The notes below the pieces were generated by a model. It was not told the origin of the DNA. It did not search any database and saw only the letters and a program-made list of their open reading frames with translations. A stretch of 9,266 bases of DNA, from NCBI GenBank assembly GCA_016934645.1, contig JAFGSL010000418.1, positions 1 to 9,266 of the forward strand, given 5' to 3'. The translations under genes and the position numbers were made by a program. Below, piece after piece: positions 7,941 to 9,266 of the stretch. Numbering within the stretch: the first letter of the stretch is position 1; every line of letters begins with the position of its first letter. Source of the DNA: Anaerolineae bacterium (GTDB taxonomy: Bacteria; Chloroflexota; Anaerolineae; B4-G1; SLSP01).

Positions 7941-8001
7941 AGTTTGGTAGTCGCAGGGCACTGTCATCGCAACAATGTGTTTTCTGTTGATTACCGGGAT
8001 G

Positions 8002-8029
8002 AGTATAAGCGAATGCGCTGAAGAGTCAA
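8002..8029 (-). promoter_or_regulatory. Sigma70-like promoter of purB
   Basis: Minus-strand TTGACT (8029-8024) and TATACT (8007-8002) lie 16 bp apart, a strong consensus match. The start of transcription would be near 7995, giving a leader of roughly 170 nt that contains the 7861-7940 repeat. A leader of this length is unusual for a plain housekeeping gene and supports a regulatory role. Confidence 0.72.
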
Positions 8030-8064
8030 CGAATTGCGCTGTAAGGGGATGCATACACCACCAT

Positions 8065-8096
8065 AAGGCGCGTGAGACGTCGTATTCACGCGCCTT
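8065..8096 (-). terminator. Strong hairpin after the ACT gene, likely terminator
   Basis: AAGGCGCGTGA (8065-8075) and TCACGCGCCTT (8086-8096) form a perfect 11-bp GC-rich stem with a 10-nt loop. It begins 21 nt after the stop codon of the tandem-ACT gene and lies upstream of the purB promoter, separating the two transcription units. No real U tract follows on the minus strand, so it may act as a weak or factor-assisted terminator, or protect the 3' end of the mRNA. Confidence 0.62.
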
Positions 8097-8117
8097 CGGT
8101 GTTGTTGAAGACTGAGG

Positions 8118-8540
8118 CTACATTTTCTGGAGAATCTTGCAGGCCTTGTCGGCGTCCTCGTCGTTGTCCAGAGCGATGTAGAGGATGAAGCGTGTGCCGA
8201 TCACCGCGCCGGAGAAACTGTGCAGGTTGATGCCCACCGCAGCGAGCTTTTCCGTGAGGATGGCAGCGATGCCGGGGATGTTCCCGCCCTCGACGCGGAC
8301 CGAGTGGAGCGATTTGGTGACGTTAAAACCCAGGAGAGACGCTGCCTCAATTTCTCTGTCGCCGCGCAGTGGGGTGACGAAGACCACGCCCGTGCCGGGT
8401 TTCTCCGGTGCGCGTCTAGCGATGCAGAATTCGAGGTCTGCGCCAGCCTCGCTCAGCCCGACAAGTACACGGGCCAGCCCACCCGGTTCATCTGGAATAC
8501 TTGCAGCCCACACGTTGACACGTTCGACAATCAATTCCAT
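8118..8540 (-). CDS. Stand-alone tandem ACT-domain protein
   Basis: A 140-residue protein made only of two ACT-like modules. The first (about 4-70) has IPDEPGGLARVLVGLSEAGADLEF, the typical loop, helix and strand with the ligand-facing D-x-P-G turn. The second (about 72-138) has GNIPGIAAILTEKLAAVGINLHSFSG and ends in a helix after DNDEDADKA. ACT modules usually bind amino acids and act as regulatory subunits or domains; no catalytic or DNA-binding part is present here, so it probably senses or binds a small molecule and acts through a partner. The ATG at 8540 is chosen over an upstream in-frame ATG at 8606 because AAAGGAGG (8555-8548) sits 7 nt before it. It has its own promoter at 8783-8811, a leader of over 230 nt with the repeat copy 2, and a hairpin after the stop. 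Ligand and partner cannot be read from the sequence. Confidence 0.85.
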   Translation of the reverse strand: MELIVERVNVWAASIPDEPGGLARVLVGLSEAGADLEFCIARRAPEKPGTGVVFVTPLRGDREIEAASLLGFNVTKSLHSVRVEGGNIPGIAAILTEKLAAVGINLHSFSGAVIGTRFILYIALDNDEDADKACKILQKM

Positions 8541-8658
8541 GGTATTGCCTCCTTTAGAACATGGTCGAAACCCCAAATGGCAAGCTGAATGTTCAAGACT
8601 TGACACTTGTCAGAAATCGGCAAACTGAAACTCGATGCGTTCGTTGTGGACAGTGTTT

Positions 8659-8739
8659 ACTGATCCAGTAGTATTTTGCTGAACCTTTATACGCCTATGA
8701 GACGCCGAAGTAACTTTAGTTTTTCATGATCAGATCAGT
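8659..8739 (-). repeat. Leader repeat copy 2: candidate structured 5' leader RNA of the ACT gene
   Basis: An 81-nt relative of the element at 7861-7940, in the same orientation and the same position relative to a gene, between promoter and ribosome binding site. Its end is 118 nt before the start codon. ACTGATC (8659-8665) pairs exactly with GATCAGT (8733-8739). Relative to copy 1, one base pair has changed on both sides (C:G to U:A in RNA), which keeps the helix. TATTTTGCT (8672-8680) and TACGCCTAT (8690-8698) are unchanged. Beyond the first 9 pairs the outer helix is poorer than in copy 1. Both copies are preceded on the minus strand by AACT and followed by AA. Confidence 0.7.
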
Positions 8740-8782
8740 AGTTGATTGTGAAGCAGAAGAGGAATAAGATTGCTACAAACTG

Positions 8783-8811
8783 AGTATAGAACAATTTTGA
8801 GGAAAAGGCAA
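8783..8811 (-). promoter_or_regulatory. Sigma70-like promoter of the tandem-ACT gene
   Basis: Minus-strand TTGCCT (8811-8806) and TATACT (8788-8783) have a 17-bp spacer. The -10 hexamer is identical to that of the purB promoter. Transcription from about 8776 would produce a leader of over 230 nt containing the repeat at 8659-8739. Confidence 0.65.
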
Positions 8812-8933
8812 ATTCTTACACTTATATATTCTCCAATCGTTCATCCGCACATATTTTTATGATTTATTACTGCGTCGCGAAAGACAGGAAAACCGTGCCC
8901 TTATCCGCCGGACAGATCACCGTACCGTTTGAT

Positions 8934-9266
8934 TGAGCTTACCCCCATGTGTTGTTAGAATAAGTTGAAAAGCAGGAATGGTCATACTGGTCTCTCCCGC
9001 CCGTAGTGGACCTTAACAGGCATTGCATAGTGCAAGCTCTGATGCGGACGTTCCTGGTTGTAGAACTGGAAGTACCGCTCCAGGCTCTCCTCCAAGTCAG
9101 GTATCGTAGCATAATCGTGCAAATACACCTCCTCGTACTTGACGGTACGCCATAAGCGTTCGATGAAGACGTTGTCCAAGGCGCGGCCGCGTCCATCCAT
9201 GCTAACACGGATCTGCGCTTGTTCCAAACGCGCCGTGAAGGCCTGCGCGGTGAATTGTACACCTTG
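8934..9266 (-). mobile_element. 3' end of an IS3-family insertion sequence (continues past the window)
   Basis: The element carries the transposase fragment at 8982-9266. Its outer end is placed at 8934, where TGAGCTTACCCC begins: IS3-family ends start with TG, and this resembles the end of IS3 itself as I remember it (TGATCTTACCC). Only 48 bp lie between that point and the transposase stop codon, as expected for a compact IS. The other end, the orfA gene and the target duplication lie outside the window, so intactness cannot be judged. Confidence 0.6.
8982..9266 (-). CDS. IS3-family transposase OrfB, C-terminal part (partial)
   Basis: The last 94 residues of a DDE integrase-core transposase; the 5' part lies beyond the right edge. 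The frame is open from the first base of the window's minus strand. The visible start is QGVQF, the segment that normally follows the second catalytic aspartate (D-Q/H-G), so that Asp should be encoded just outside. Glu36 of the fragment, in DNVFIERLW, is the catalytic glutamate, giving the D(35)E spacing typical of IS3-type enzymes. MDGRGRALDN and KYEEVYLHDY, then NQERPHQSLHYAMP near the C terminus, are characteristic of this family. It ends in TGA at 8984-8982. No frameshift is seen in this part. Confidence 0.9.
   Translation of the reverse strand, partial: QGVQFTAQAFTARLEQAQIRVSMDGRGRALDNVFIERLWRTVKYEEVYLHDYATIPDLEESLERYFQFYNQERPHQSLHYAMPVKVHYGRERPV

Noticed and set aside
7970..7989. CAACA/TGTTG hairpin at the start of the purB leader
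   Set aside because: Five AT-rich pairs with a 10-nt loop and no counterpart found in the ACT leader.
8601..8612. TGACA-CT-TGTCA dyad in the ACT gene leader as an operator
   Set aside because: Short arms, far downstream of the predicted promoter and not repeated near other genes here; chance cannot be excluded.
8185..8628. Plus-strand open frames of 147 and 122 codons opposite the ACT gene
   Set aside because: They are antisense to a coherent tandem-ACT protein with a strong ribosome binding site and have no recognisable motifs.

Overview
This window is ordinary bacterial chromosome with an insertion sequence at its right edge. By eye the base composition is moderate (GC roughly mid-50s). 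Five complete genes and one truncated gene are supported. No plasmid, phage, CRISPR, tRNA or rRNA feature was seen. The taxon cannot be fixed without a search. A very large PAS/GAF hybrid kinase, an adenylosuccinate lyase of the human-like clade, a WYL regulator and a stand-alone tandem-ACT protein would fit Chloroflexota or a similarly sensor-rich environmental lineage, but this is only an impression.

Left part (1-1123, + strand): a sigma70-like promoter overlapped and preceded by small inverted repeats drives a PLP-dependent threonine/serine (or hydroxyaspartate) dehydratase of the serine-racemase fold. Its stop codon overlaps the stop codon of the convergent gene.

Centre (1120-6379, - strand): a hybrid histidine kinase of about 1374 residues (REC, PAS, PAS, GAF with a cysteine-rich stretch, PAS, PAS, PAS, HisKA, HATPase, REC). 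It has its own promoter-like sequence, with a perfect 7-bp-arm dyad lying in the spacer and touching the -35. Upstream of it is an HTH-WYL regulator, which lies 34 bp behind purB and is probably co-transcribed with it.

Right part (6414-9266, - strand): purB (adenylosuccinate lyase), then an independently transcribed gene for a 140-residue tandem-ACT protein, then the 3' end of an IS3-family transposase. The spacer at 8541-8933 holds the ACT leader, one copy of the leader repeat and a promoter. Nothing recognisable was seen at 8812-8933.

The most interesting signal is a pair of diverged repeats of 80 and 81 nt (7861-7940 and 8659-8739, about 73% identical by hand alignment). Each lies between a good minus-strand promoter and the ribosome binding site of its gene, one before purB and the other before the ACT gene. 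The two ends of each copy are complementary, one base pair has changed in a compensating way (C:G to U:A), and G.U wobbles make the helix good only in minus-strand RNA. This looks like a shared structured 5' leader, a candidate riboswitch or other cis-regulatory RNA, although a small MITE-like element remains possible. If it is a regulatory RNA, it would place purine synthesis (and the co-transcribed WYL regulator) and a putative amino-acid-binding ACT protein under one common signal.
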